Origin: Tubulanus polymorphus
Lineage: Eukaryota > Nemertea > Palaeonemertea > Tubulaniformes > Tubulanidae
NCBI RefSeq assembly: GCF_964204645.1
Contig: NC_134029.1
Coordinates: 308,001-372,000 of the forward strand
Reading direction: 5' to 3'
DNA length: 64,000 nt
The notes beneath the pieces are model-generated. The model did no database searches, had not been told where the DNA came from, and was given only the letters and a program-made list of their open reading frames with translations. Below, in pieces: positions 21,543-36,519 of the stretch (the first letter of the stretch is position 1; each line of letters opens with the position of its first letter). The position numbers and the translations under genes were made by a program.

Positions 21543-24500
21543 ATGGCTGCTGGCATGCTAGTACGGGTGAGTTTAAAGTCTTTATTGCGCTTCTTCACTA
21601 GTAACTTCACTTCTTTTGAAAATCTTATAGTTGCTATTAAGCCGTAGCTCAGGAGCCGGGGCTGTGAGGAGCTGGGGTGAAGAGGTTCTTTCAGAAATAT
21701 CAGATAAATCGTGTAAAAGAGTTTCTAGGCTGAGGTTAATTCTCATTCGGCAGATCCTATTTGTCTAACTAGTTCGAATCCCATTTAATTTAGAAATTAA
21801 AGACTTATTGTTTGTATGTATTTCAGCAAGGATATAGTTTCCTGAGATCGCTATCGGCACAAACTGTCAGTGTCAGATATCGCGCTAAGATTACTCCTGG
21901 TAAATATGATGTCCACAAACGCAAACAGAAAAACTATTTCCAAATCGAAACGGCAAAATTGGAAAATCTGGAAGCGTGGGCCGGTCCAATACTGGAGAGA
22001 CAGAGGCTGAAGAAACAACAACAAGAAACAGAAACAAAACAACCGCATAAACTTCACGCAGTTTGTCGAATAAAGAAATTAAAAGGGCGGCCGTGGTACG
22101 AGAAAAACATGATGCAACATTTAGGACTAAGTGAAGAGAAAAGAAGGGTGAGTACAGCCCGGTCCAGTAGAGTCCCAGTCCGGTTCAGTACAGCCCGGTC
22201 CAGTAGAGTCCCAGTCCGGTCCACTCCCAGTACAGCCCGGTCCAGTAGAGTCCCAGTCCGGTTCAGTACAGTCCGGTCCAGTAGAGTCCCAGTCCGGTCC
22301 ACTCCCAGTACAGCCCGGTCCAGTAGAGTCCCAGTCCGGTTCAGTACAGCCCGGTCCAGTAGAGTCCCAGTCCGGTTCAGTACAGTCCGGTCCAGTAGAG
22401 TCCCAGTCCGGTTCAGTACAGTCCGGTCCAGTAGAGTCCCAGTCCGGTTCAGTACAGCCCGGTCCAGTAGAGTCCCAGTCCGGTTCAGTACAGTCCGGTC
22501 CAGTAGAGTCCCAGTCCGGTTCAGTACAGTCCGGTCCAGTAGAGTCCCAGTCCGGTTCAGTACAGTCCGGTCCAGTAGAGTCCCAGTCCGGTTCAGTACA
22601 GCCCGGTCCAGTAGAGTCCCAGTCCGGTTCAGTACAGTCCGGTCCAGTAGAGTCCCAGTCCGGTTCAGTACAGTCCGGTCCAGTAGAGTCCCAGTCCGGT
22701 TCAGTACAGCCCGGTCCAGTAGAGTCCCAGTCCGGTTCAGTACAGTCCGGTCCAGTAGAGTCCCAGTCCGGTTCAGTACAGTCCGGTCCAGTAGAGTCCC
22801 AGTCCGGTTCAGTACAGCCCGGTCCAGTAGAGTCCCAGTCCGGTCCACTCCCAGTACAGCCCGGTCCAGTAGAGTCCCAGTCCGGTTCAGTACAGTCCGG
22901 TCCAGTAGAGTCCCAGTCCGGTTCAGTACAGTCCGGTCCAGTAGAGTCCCAGTCCGGTTCAGTACAGTCCGGTCCAGTAGAGTCCCAGTCCGGTTCAGTA
23001 CAGTCCGGTCCAGTAGAGTCCCAGTCCGGTTCAGTCCCAGTACAGCCCGGTCCAGTAGAGTCCCAGTCCGGTCCACTCCCAGTACAGCCCGGTCCAGTAG
23101 AGTCCCAGTCCGGTTCAGTACAGTCCGGTCCAGTAGAGTCCCAGTCCGGTTCAGTACAGTCCGGTCCAGTAGAGTCCCAGTCCGGTCCACTCCCAGTACA
23201 GTCCGGTCCAGTAGAGTCCCAGTCCGGTCCAGTACAGCCCGGTCCAGTAGAGTCCCAGCCCGGTCCACTCCCAGTACAGCCCTGTCTAGTAGAGTCCCAG
23301 TACAGCCCGGTCCAGTCCCAGTACAGCCCGGTCCAGTAGAGTCCCAGCCCGGTCCACTCCCAGTACAGTCCGGTCCAGTAGAGTCCCAGCCCGGTCCACT
23401 CCCAGTACAGCCCTGTCTAGTAGAGTCCCAGTCCGGTTCAGTACAGCCCGGTCCAGTCCCAGTACAGCCCTGTCTAGTAGAGTCCCAGTCCGGTTCAGTC
23501 CCAGTACAGCCCGGTCCAGTCCCAGTACAGTCCGGTCCAGTAGAGTCCCAGCCCGGTCCACTCCCAGTACAGCCCTGTCTAGTAGAGTCCCAGTCCGGTT
23601 CAGTACAGCCCGGTCCAGTCCCAGTACAGCCCTGTCTAGTAGAGTCCCAGTACAGCCCGGTCCAGTCCCAGTACAGCCCGGTCCAGTAGAGTCCCAGCCC
23701 GGTCCACTCCCAGTACAGCCCTGTCTAGTAGAGTCCCAGTACAGCCCGGTCCAGTCCCAGTACAGCCCGGTCCAGTAGAGTCCCAGCCCGGTCCACTCCC
23801 AGTACAGTCCGGTCCAGTAGAGTCCCAGCCCGGTCCACTCCCAGTACAGCCCTGTCTAGTAGAGTCCCAGTCCGGTTCAGTACAGCCCGGTCCAGTCCCA
23901 GTACAGCCCTGTCTAGTAGAGTCCCAGTCCGGTTCAGTCCCAGTACAGCCCGGTCCAGTCCCAGCCAGGTTTAGTACAGTCCGGTTCAGCCCCTCCAATA
24001 CAGCCCCAATTCAGTCCCAGTCCGATCCACTCCCGGGACAGCCCGGTCAAGTTCCAGCCCAGTTCAGTCCCAGTAATTCTGAGGTTATGTATCATCAATA
24101 AAGTAGTTGTTTTTGATTTTCAGACTGGTGAATTTATAATTCTGAAGAATACAAAATTAACAAATGATCGTTTGTTAAAAGTGAATCATTTAATCAAAGT
24201 GTTACCAGTAACGTTTCCTCACGGGATTCCCGAGAACGAAGACGATTTAAAACACTGCATGATTAAACCTAACGGTGAATTCATATTCGTGAAAAAACTC
24301 GACGATGTTACCGTGACGACTGAACCGGAGGAGAGCGAGGAGGAGAAGAAATGGTTGATGGACGGAGAGACGATCAAGAAACATTGCACGCGTAAAAAGG
24401 AATTGATGCAAATAAATGAGGAGTTTTTCCCAGCTCATTATACGTACAGATTCAACCAGGATGGAACGGAGTATCGTTACAATGTACAAAAACATCGCCA

Positions 24501-24543
24501 GTTTACGAGTAATAATCATAATACACCTGTAGGACATGATTAG
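21543..24543 (+). CDS. MRPL30: mitochondrial ribosomal protein uL30m
   Basis: Component of the large subunit of the mitochondrial ribosome. Exons: 21543-21566, 21827-22147, 24124-24543; 254 residues in a closed frame. The N-terminus is basic with few acidic residues, as for a mitochondrial targeting sequence. PHKLHAVCRIKKLKGRPWYEK followed by HLGL is the uL30 core, where the human protein has PHKLHIVTRI and RPYWEKD. The third exon continues the family with VKVNHLIKVLP-type residues, then adds an acidic, lysine-rich C-terminal extension that makes it longer than the human protein (about 160 residues). The second intron is almost entirely a 36-bp minisatellite. The start is chosen because the eight-codon first exon ends in a clean GTGAGT donor and joins in phase. 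Confidence 0.88.
22150..24070. repeat. 36-bp minisatellite filling MRPL30 intron 2
   Basis: The unit TCCAGTAGAGTCCCAGTCCG plus GTTCAGTACAGTCCGG recurs more than 40 times, with inserted CACTCCCAGTACAGC half-units and a more scrambled 3' part after 23240. The array starts immediately after the donor. Because 36 is divisible by three and the unit has no stop in the upstream frame, translation through the intron would stay open to 23689; the minus strand is also open over most of it. Confidence 0.95.
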
Positions 24544-24665
24544 TTTTACCTGAATACTGGGATTAGTTATACCTGAATACTGGGATTAGTTATACTGGGA
24601 TTAGTTATACCTGAATACTGGGATTAGTTATACCTGAATACTGGGATTAGTGACTGAAACTGGTA
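24544..24665. repeat. 23-bp tandem repeat after MRPL30 stop
   Basis: Four to five units containing GATTAGTTATACCTGAATAC begin right after the MRPL30 stop codon, so they are probably in the 3' UTR. Confidence 0.8.
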
Positions 24666-25905
24666 ATTAGGGGTTGGGAGCAGTCATAACTTAGACTGGT
24701 TTAAGACTGTCTTATACCTAGTCCATCAACCGATGATTTATTACTTTTTTTGACTGTGCAACTTGGACTAGTTGAATCTATGCTGTAGTGTATAACTTAA
24801 CTAGTCCGCGTAGATGTAGCTGAGTGTATGATTGGTTTAAGTGAACTGTTACTGACTAACTGCTGGGTGCGGGTTGTTTAGTGGCGAGATACATGTTGTT
24901 TGTATTCCGAATATACGTCACTTGTCTAAACATGAATAGTAATTCACTGGTTTAATAAATACTGGAATTTGTGTAAAATAAAAACATTTCTTGAAGCTGT
25001 TCAAAGATGTTGTCTGCGTGTTCATTTTGAGTTCGACTGGAACATTATCCACATTTTGACATCGGCACCCCCCGAAATCAGACACCATAAAACATCACAA
25101 GTTGATAACACAATTGTTAGAGAGAGAGAGTACTCTCTCATCCATATCAGGAATCAGAATCAATCATCACAATTACTGTCAGTTTCAATTAACTTCAATA
25201 TTTATTGAAACAAATTAAAATTATACATTGCATGATTTTTTTACGAAGACAATTTTTATCACAAAATGAAAACTGAGGGATGAAACGAATGCACGTAATG
25301 CTTGTTACCACGGAAACTTTACGAGCTGAATTTGCATATTTGAACCACAACATTATTGCGTGAAAAAAGCACATAAAATAAGAACACAGCGACCAGTGTT
25401 CGGGGTTTGGGCCGTTTTTAATATTTCAAGCAACTCGATTGCCATTAACACAGACTCGGTATTAGAACTTACAGATCCCCAATACACATTACTTTGTTAA
25501 TGGTCCGGAACTTCGAGGTAATTTTTCCGAGGATTGAGGTTTGACCCGTCCACAGTATCGAGAAATCTACTATAAATATTTCAGGGAACTCTGTAGTGTT
25601 TGGACTCGACCAAACGGCGAACAGAGATTTATTATTTAAAGTTTAGTTGAGGTGTCACTCCGCGATCAAACATAAAACAATGAGGTTCAACAATTCAGCA
25701 CTAGATGGAGACACTGGAGTAAGATATTGATACATAGAGGGGAAGTAATTATACGGTAAATAAATATATTCAAGTAATCGATAGTAAAAAATAGTATTTA
25801 ACTTCTGTTTATTTAAGAGAGGAGGTAATATTGGCTGAATAAACGCCAGATAGCGATCACCGCGGCGATAATTCCAACAATCAAATGATTACGATATTTC
25901 GATAG
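24666..25905. other. intergenic stretch between convergent MRPL30 and LONRF
   Basis: No gene is supported. A degraded family A MITE-like stretch (TTTAAGACTGTCTTA) lies near 24695. Open stretches such as 24969-25208 have no recognisable features. TTTATT near 25200 and 25809 could serve as LONRF polyadenylation signals on the minus strand. Confidence 0.4.
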
Positions 25906-30985
<5,080 letters not shown>

Positions 30986-32213
30986 TATCTACTTCCAAAC
31001 CTGTTATTCAACTCGTGGGCCTCGGATTTATCATAAAGTAGTTATAACACCGTCTTACGTGACCATTTTTACAGTTATATAAATTCACTGTACTCGCTGT
31101 CAATGTCGTCACACTCGTCTCTGATTGGTTGAGTAGTCGTGCTCGCTGGCTGTTCCATTATCTAATCCTCCCGCTGTTAGCTAGGGTTAGGGTTACTGGT
31201 CACCGCGGCTAACCCTAACCCTAGCGGCGGGGAGATGTACGAACTCGGAACCGATGTAAATATCAACAGTATTACGAAACACGTGGCGGTCAAGGTCGCT
31301 ATGTGGATAAACTACGGTAGCCTATGAGGGTTAGTGGTTATATAAAATGTAGACAGGTTATATAACTGGAACCCACACAGTCGATATCTAACGCCTCTCT
31401 TCTTAAAAATTATATTATTACGCAATTCAAAAAGAGTTATACGTGCCGCATTGCACATAACTAGGGCTAGGGTTAGGTAGGTGTACCGTAAGGATTTTAG
31501 ATGGAAGGACACTGCCTCACAACCTTGCTGCACCGCGACTCAGGATTGGCTCTCATCCCCTTAACCTTTGGGAACCAGACACTCGCTAAAGTGACTGTCA
31601 TCATGACCTCCATTAGTCAGTAACCTGTCTGTGGTTTAGTTTCACGATCGGATATTTTCACACAAGCCCATCCGATTATAAAAAGCTTACCACCAATGAT
31701 TAGGTAACTAACTAGACCTCCATGTACTTAGATTCAGGATTGACTGAGTCCTCTAGTCCACAATAAACTCAACTAAACTGTTTAAATAGCAATGGATTTA
31801 TAAACTGTCTTTTATTTACAGAACCTCAAAAAAAAATTAATTATATACAATACTTTTTTTTAATTAATACATTATTAATTACACCAACACTGACTCAATA
31901 CAATACAATTATAACTGTTATTTCACAATAGTGGCCACAAACACTTTTATATTCACTGTGTACAGTCACAGTTAAGTCCAGAAGAGGTATTTAATCTAAT
32001 TACAACTGACTGATGAAACTGGCTCCAGGATCCTGTAACTGCTAACAAAGTCTTTCTGGGGGGTAACAAGCTTAACCAGTCGACTCTAGTGACAATATTC
32101 TGATCCATTTATCACTTTTAATTAACACTCTTTTACTTATAAATTAACACCCATGATTCCAGAGTAGAGAGTAGTATACCTGGTACTGGTTATTGTAAGT
32201 TAAACGATGAAGT
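30986..32213. other. LONRF upstream region and COMMD5 3' flank
   Basis: No gene is supported. The first few hundred bases hold the LONRF promoter region. Two short inverted runs of telomere-like repeats, CTAGGGTTAGGGTTA and TAACCCTAACCCTAG, flank about 15 bp at 31178-31226. A third run lies near 31463. The region from 31800 down is A/T-rich and probably holds the COMMD5 3' UTR (TTTATT at about 31812). Confidence 0.4.
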
Positions 32214-35200
32214 TTAATCCTGTATTTTTAAAATGCTGTGTTTTTCTAAATCTTCCATATCTTTCAATACGTGGGCGACGTTGTATCGTAATTCATGAAA
32301 CTTCGACATCGGCACCTGCAAAAAATATATACAAAATACATGAAAAAGTGCCGGTCAACAATATATAAATAATCAGCTAAAATACATCAATACAGTGACA
32401 CAGGTGGAAGTTGTCATAGTCGGGAGGATGGTTACACTGATAACTTATCCAAATGACTACTTGAACTTAACTAAGTAAATTGAATTAGAAATACAAATTA
32501 GGACTTAAAACTTCCAGATGATGCCGGTAATATGGATGATTTATCAGGTGTTTGACTTATATTGAAAATCGAATCGGAAACAAAAATTAGAACTTCAAAA
32601 TAGAATTGACTTCAGTAATGTGACAATTTACTGAATTCGACTGCAATACATTAAAATCAACCCTAAAATCAAATTTTAAAGAATCAACTCACATTAACAA
32701 GATTAATATTTTCTAACTCGTTGAAAAATTTAAGACTTTTTAGAATTTTTCTGGCGTAAACTTTCTTGTAAACTTTTAATACGTTGATCGATTTCGAAGA
32801 CGGACATCGAAGATTCTGATTGGCTGTCGCTCCTGTACGGTTCTATCGGTTGTTTTTTTAAATGACTTGCTCCGCGGTATTTCTTCAGAGGTTTCTCGTT
32901 GAAATACTCCGGCGACAAACTCTCTAAATAAAGCACGCGATCTTCCAAACCGCGAATCCTAGCGTAAACATCTTTAGAATTTTCTGGACCGATCGGAGGA
33001 GATATTTTCAGATGTTTTTCTAAATTATCCAATCGTTCGTTGAGAGCTGTCGATGTTATACTCGTATCGCGTTTGTTCGTATTGTTACCGGTTGCCGAGA
33101 TACGAGTTTGCGGACCCCATGGATTAACGACCCGCCACACTTTAACGTGGCTGTTACCAGTAGCAGACGGATGAAAACGGGCGTCCGTACGGGCGCAATT
33201 AGTCGTCGATTCACCGCTCATTTCACGCTCGATGAACTGACCACAGAATTCACGTCTGTTTAATTCATCGACCTCTAAACGCTTGCGTTGAATGAATGAA
33301 TTAATTCGTCTGTCTATTTCCTGTTTATTCGCTTGAACTTGAACTAAATTCCTGTCTAACTGTCTATCAGAGCCACCTGGTGGTGGTAAATCCTTCAACT
33401 GTTCATTAACAGTTACATCAACTAAATTTACAGTCATTCCTCCAACAGTGTCCACATCAGCTGCTCCAGATGTGTGGCCAGTCGACCCTCCAGCAACACC
33501 AGTCAGCCCTCCAGCAACACCAGTCAGCCCTCCAGCAACACCAGTCAGCTCTCCAGAACTCTGATCAGCGATCTCTTTTTCTTCTCCAGTTAGTCCTCTC
33601 TCTGCTCCATGTGTCGTGATATCCATAAGTCCTGCAGCTGGATTGATTTGTTGCTGCTGAAATTGAGTTCAGATAGAGATAGAGATTGAGGTATTTATTC
33701 CACAGGATCCATCGATTCATCGCTCCTCACATATTCCCATGATCACCTACAAACCAAACAGTCTTAACTTCAGGGGTTTCATCGAAATTTTCCTACCTCA
33801 AAATTATGAATATTGCCGTCGCTCAAAGTCATCTCCATAGCAACTGATGGTTCTAAAACTCGGTTTAACGAACTGTAAAGGAATAAAGTTTAATTCGAGT
33901 TTAACACGAGATTAGTTGTAGTAGGATATAGTGTCGGAGTAATAACAGACCTGGTTGATATAGCGACGTCAACTCTCCAGTTTAAACTGTCTAATCTAGG
34001 TAAACGTGGACGACTATCACAAACTTTCTCATCTAAAACGGCTCTCCTTGAAACAGCAAAACAAATCTCTGAGTCAACTCTTAACTTAACCCTTTCAGTG
34101 CGGTGTATGAATCGGTGATGTATTTTGCTAGTACATCGCATTGCGGTGTATTGAATTAGTATTTAGTTTTTATCTCTATTGAAAGATGGTAGCACCTGTC
34201 AAACATAGTGAAATATTAGTAACTAACGATACACCGCGCCGCGGTGTAGACGGTATTCCCATTATTCAACACACTAGGGTGGAATTTTTCAAAATTTTCA
34301 AATTATCTCCAGCACTATAGGGTATTAATTAGTCAGCACTGAAAGGGTTAAGACAAGCTTTGTATCTAGGCGTTGTTCCCAAACAGTTTATAGGCGGGGG
34401 CACGTGTTCATCGTACGGTATTCACACTAACTTAAGACATGTTTAGAGTTAAGTATTAAATCTGGATTGATGCCATGTCTGGGCAACTGGTACTACAGTT
34501 TAATCTTGCTAAACAACTGCGGAACTGGGGTTAGTAGGATTAGGGCTAATGATACTGAGGCTATAGTTGAACTAGGTCGAATTGGTTAGGATCTAATGGA
34601 ACTAGGTCGAATGAGTCCGATAACTTTCTGATTCACTCACTTTGATCCAAAAACAGCGCTTGAAATCAATGGAATGAACTCTTCAGGAATTCTGTGAATA
34701 AAAATATAAGTTGTTCAAAAACTCTTGTTCTTGGTTTCAATAAAGTCAACTTAAAATGTTAAAATGGAACTTACTTTAATTCTTGTAAATCTTCATTAAA
34801 TGTTTGTTGTTTAAGTGAAGTGATTGGAATGCGTAAAGCCAGCACTAACAGTGAATATAAACCTGAATATAAAATCCTCACTAATTCCTCATTTAAACTT
34901 TCAGTTAAAACTTCATGTTGAAAATCAGTTACACCGATTTCTTTTCCTTCTAAATCAGAAACAGCAACTGAAATAAAGAATAAAATAGATTTAATTACAA
35001 CGTATTTATCAGTCAATCTAATTCAACGAACCACCAGTCCCAACCAGCCCTGGAACTGGAAGGCCGAAGAAGTACCTTCTAACTTCTTCAGATCGAAACT
35101 GACTTATACATTATACAGTGGAGAATTAGGCCCGGTTTGGCAGACAAAGGGTTATTCTCGAGTAGGAATATGACATGCCAGGGCCCCACACAGTCAGTCA

Positions 35201-35428
35201 GGGGGGTGTATTTTAGGGACCTGTCAAAAGCTAGTGCCTGGTATTTTTTATTACATCTGTTACACAGTAATTTTACTCACTTTGCAATAGTTTTATAAAT
35301 GTCGGTTTTTTCACCGTTTTTAAACATTTCACCATTGATTTAATTTCAGTCGGGATTCTGGATCCTGTAAACAATGTGCGGTCGCTGATTGATTTACCGC
35401 CAGATCCTGTCACTTGTATTATCGACAT
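32214..35428 (-). CDS. COMMD5: COMM domain-containing protein 5
   Basis: Subunit of the Commander complex, which with CCC/retriever recycles membrane proteins from endosomes. Exons in transcription order: 35428-35281, 34967-34775, 34691-34641, 34046-33951, 33872-33797, 32315-32214; 221 residues, in line with the family's roughly 224. Diagnostic segments: LFTGSRIPTEI in exon 1, RILYSGLYSLLVLALRIPITS in exon 2, NWRVDVAIST in exon 4, LEPSVAMEMTLSDG in exon 5, and KFHELRYNVAHVLKDMEDLE in the last exon. The COMM domain spans the last three exons. It shares a 124-bp upstream region with VMA21. An MBIP-like exon lies inside the last intron on the same strand, and a piggyBac-like MITE lies 43 bp upstream of the exon 4 acceptor. 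Confidence 0.9.
32730..33656 (-). CDS. MBIP: MBIP-like exon nested in the last COMMD5 intron
   Basis: Single exon with an acceptor just before 33656 and a stop at 32730; the first in-frame ATG is 33626. It matches MAP3K12-binding inhibitory protein 1, a subunit of the ATAC acetyltransferase complex: VQANKQEIDRRINSFIQRK, CARTDARFHP, SHVKVWRVVN, GPQTR, then LNERLDNLEKHL, LEDRVLYLESLSPEYF and a C-terminal coiled coil ending in basic residues. It covers roughly the C-terminal two-thirds of the family; the conserved N-terminal about 100 residues were not found nearby. N-terminal to the match are four (L/S)TGVAGG units. The acceptor is phase 0, as is the COMMD5 exon ending at 33797, so COMMD5-MBIP splicing is possible. 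Alternatives are an independent nested promoter, distant upstream MBIP exons, or a retained fragment. The long intact frame argues against a pseudogene. Confidence 0.75.
   Translation of the reverse strand, partial: QQQINPAAGLMDITTHGAERGLTGEEKEIADQSSGELTGVAGGLTGVAGGLTGVAGGSTGHTSGAADVDTVGGMTVNLVDVTVNEQLKDLPPPGGSDRQLDRNLVQVQANKQEIDRRINSFIQRKRLEVDELNRREFCGQFIEREMSGESTTNCARTDARFHPSATGNSHVKVWRVVNPWGPQTRISATGNNTNKRDTSITSTALNERLDNLEKHLKISPPIGPENSKDVYARIRGLEDRVLYLESLSPEYFNEKPLKKYRGASHLKKQPIEPYRSDSQSESSMSVFEIDQRIKSLQESLRQKNSKKS
34090..34347. mobile_element. piggyBac-like MITE, TTAA target duplication (copy 3)
   Basis: It shares the ends and interior of the copies at 387 and 27547, flanked by TTAA (34086-34089 and 34348-34351). 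Its left end is 43 bp upstream of the acceptor of COMMD5 exon 4, so it could affect the branch-point region. Confidence 0.85.
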
Positions 35429-35551
35429 GGTTTTTGAGGAGCAGCTAACAGAAACTACACCCTACTCAAAATCGGTACAGCTACACCTCAACAACTGCCT
35501 CACTTGCCGCAGTAACTGGTAGTCTGAGAATATCCGTATAAATCGAACAAA
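35429..35551. promoter_or_regulatory. 124-bp bidirectional promoter, COMMD5 / VMA21
   Basis: Only about 120 bp separate the opposite start codons. No TATA box is evident. Both genes must start transcription inside or very near this interval, overlapping at their 5' ends or sharing one nucleosome-free region. Confidence 0.6.
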
Positions 35552-36112
35552 ATGAACCAACAAGGAATTCAAACGCGATCTATGTAAGTTCAATATTTAA
35601 ACAATATATATGTTCGATTTTTCCTTGGTCTAGGTCTATAATTCTGGCCTTATTTAACCCGTGATTCAGATATTAATCGAAGCCCATTGTCTCCTCGATT
35701 GCCACTACATAATTTAGAGGGCGCCACTAGCCGGCACTGAATTAAAATGTCTCGGGTTTTCTATTTTTTATAGGGATCAAAATGATGACGGAGGTGGAAG
35801 AGTTGCTAAAACGATTTTCACATTCAGTATGCTCGTATTAGTTGTACCTATAGCCGTATTTTTCTTATCTAAGTCATTTGTATTTGAAGGTAAGTGGTAG
35901 TCGTCTCTTTATCGTCCGGTCTCCTATGAATCAAGCCAGAAATCTGATGTTTGTATTACTGTTTTTTCTTTTCAGGAATGTTGAGTTATGACAGTAAAAC
36001 TAGCTACTACTACTCGGCTATAGTAGCAGTAGTTACTGTACAGATATTACTGGGAATGTTTGTATATGTCGCGTACAGTGAAGGAGATTCTAAACCAACA
36101 AAACAGGATTAG
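35552..36112 (+). CDS. VMA21: V-ATPase assembly factor VMA21
   Basis: Small ER membrane chaperone for assembly of the V0 sector of the proton-pumping V-ATPase. Exons 35552-35583, 35774-35889, 35976-36112 encode 94 residues. Two hydrophobic segments are visible: one around TFSMLVLVVPIAVFFLSKSF, matching the family's VPI...KSY/F pattern, and a second around YSAIVAVVTVQILLGMFVYV, matching SAIVAVV...FVYVAW. The C-terminus KPTKQD resembles the lysine-containing ER retrieval signal of the family. Length is close to human (101). It shares a promoter with COMMD5. AATAAA at 36196-36201 is a likely polyadenylation signal. Confidence 0.92.
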
Positions 36113-36519
36113 ATTCCCTACATTCCACGTGCAACTGGCTTTAAACTACAATTTTTAATATCTGCAGTTTTATATTCAGTCTCTGAGAATTTGTAAATAA
36201 ATGAAAGCAATGAATATAAATTAATCAATTCACTTAAAAATGTATATACATGTCATAAATGTAAATAAATTAAATACATGTAGATTGTTGACAATTTCTT
36301 TTAATCTGCCGACATTCACAGATAAGAAGATGAGGATTGAAGATATGGGACTATGTTTATGGCCAAAAATTAGGAGAAAGGAGTCGTCAAAAGACCAAAC
36401 AAAATATCAGGAGACATTAAATTACAGTTTTATTTTTTAATAAATATGAACAATTATTATAAATGTAAGCCCTCTATTTGTATCTGCAGAGAAGTAAATT
36501 AATGAATATCGCGGATTAT

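Noticed and set aside
22054-23268. Long minus-strand open frame of about 400 codons
   Set aside because: It is the reverse reading of the 36-bp minisatellite inside the MRPL30 intron and has no non-repeat sequence of its own beyond the ends.
32730-32760. MBIP exon continuing in another frame to 32702 and splicing to the COMMD5 last exon
   Set aside because: A GTGAGT lies there and one frame is open, but the frame that matches MBIP ends with a natural stop after basic residues like the family C-terminus, and COMMD5 exon 5 joins the last exon directly in phase.
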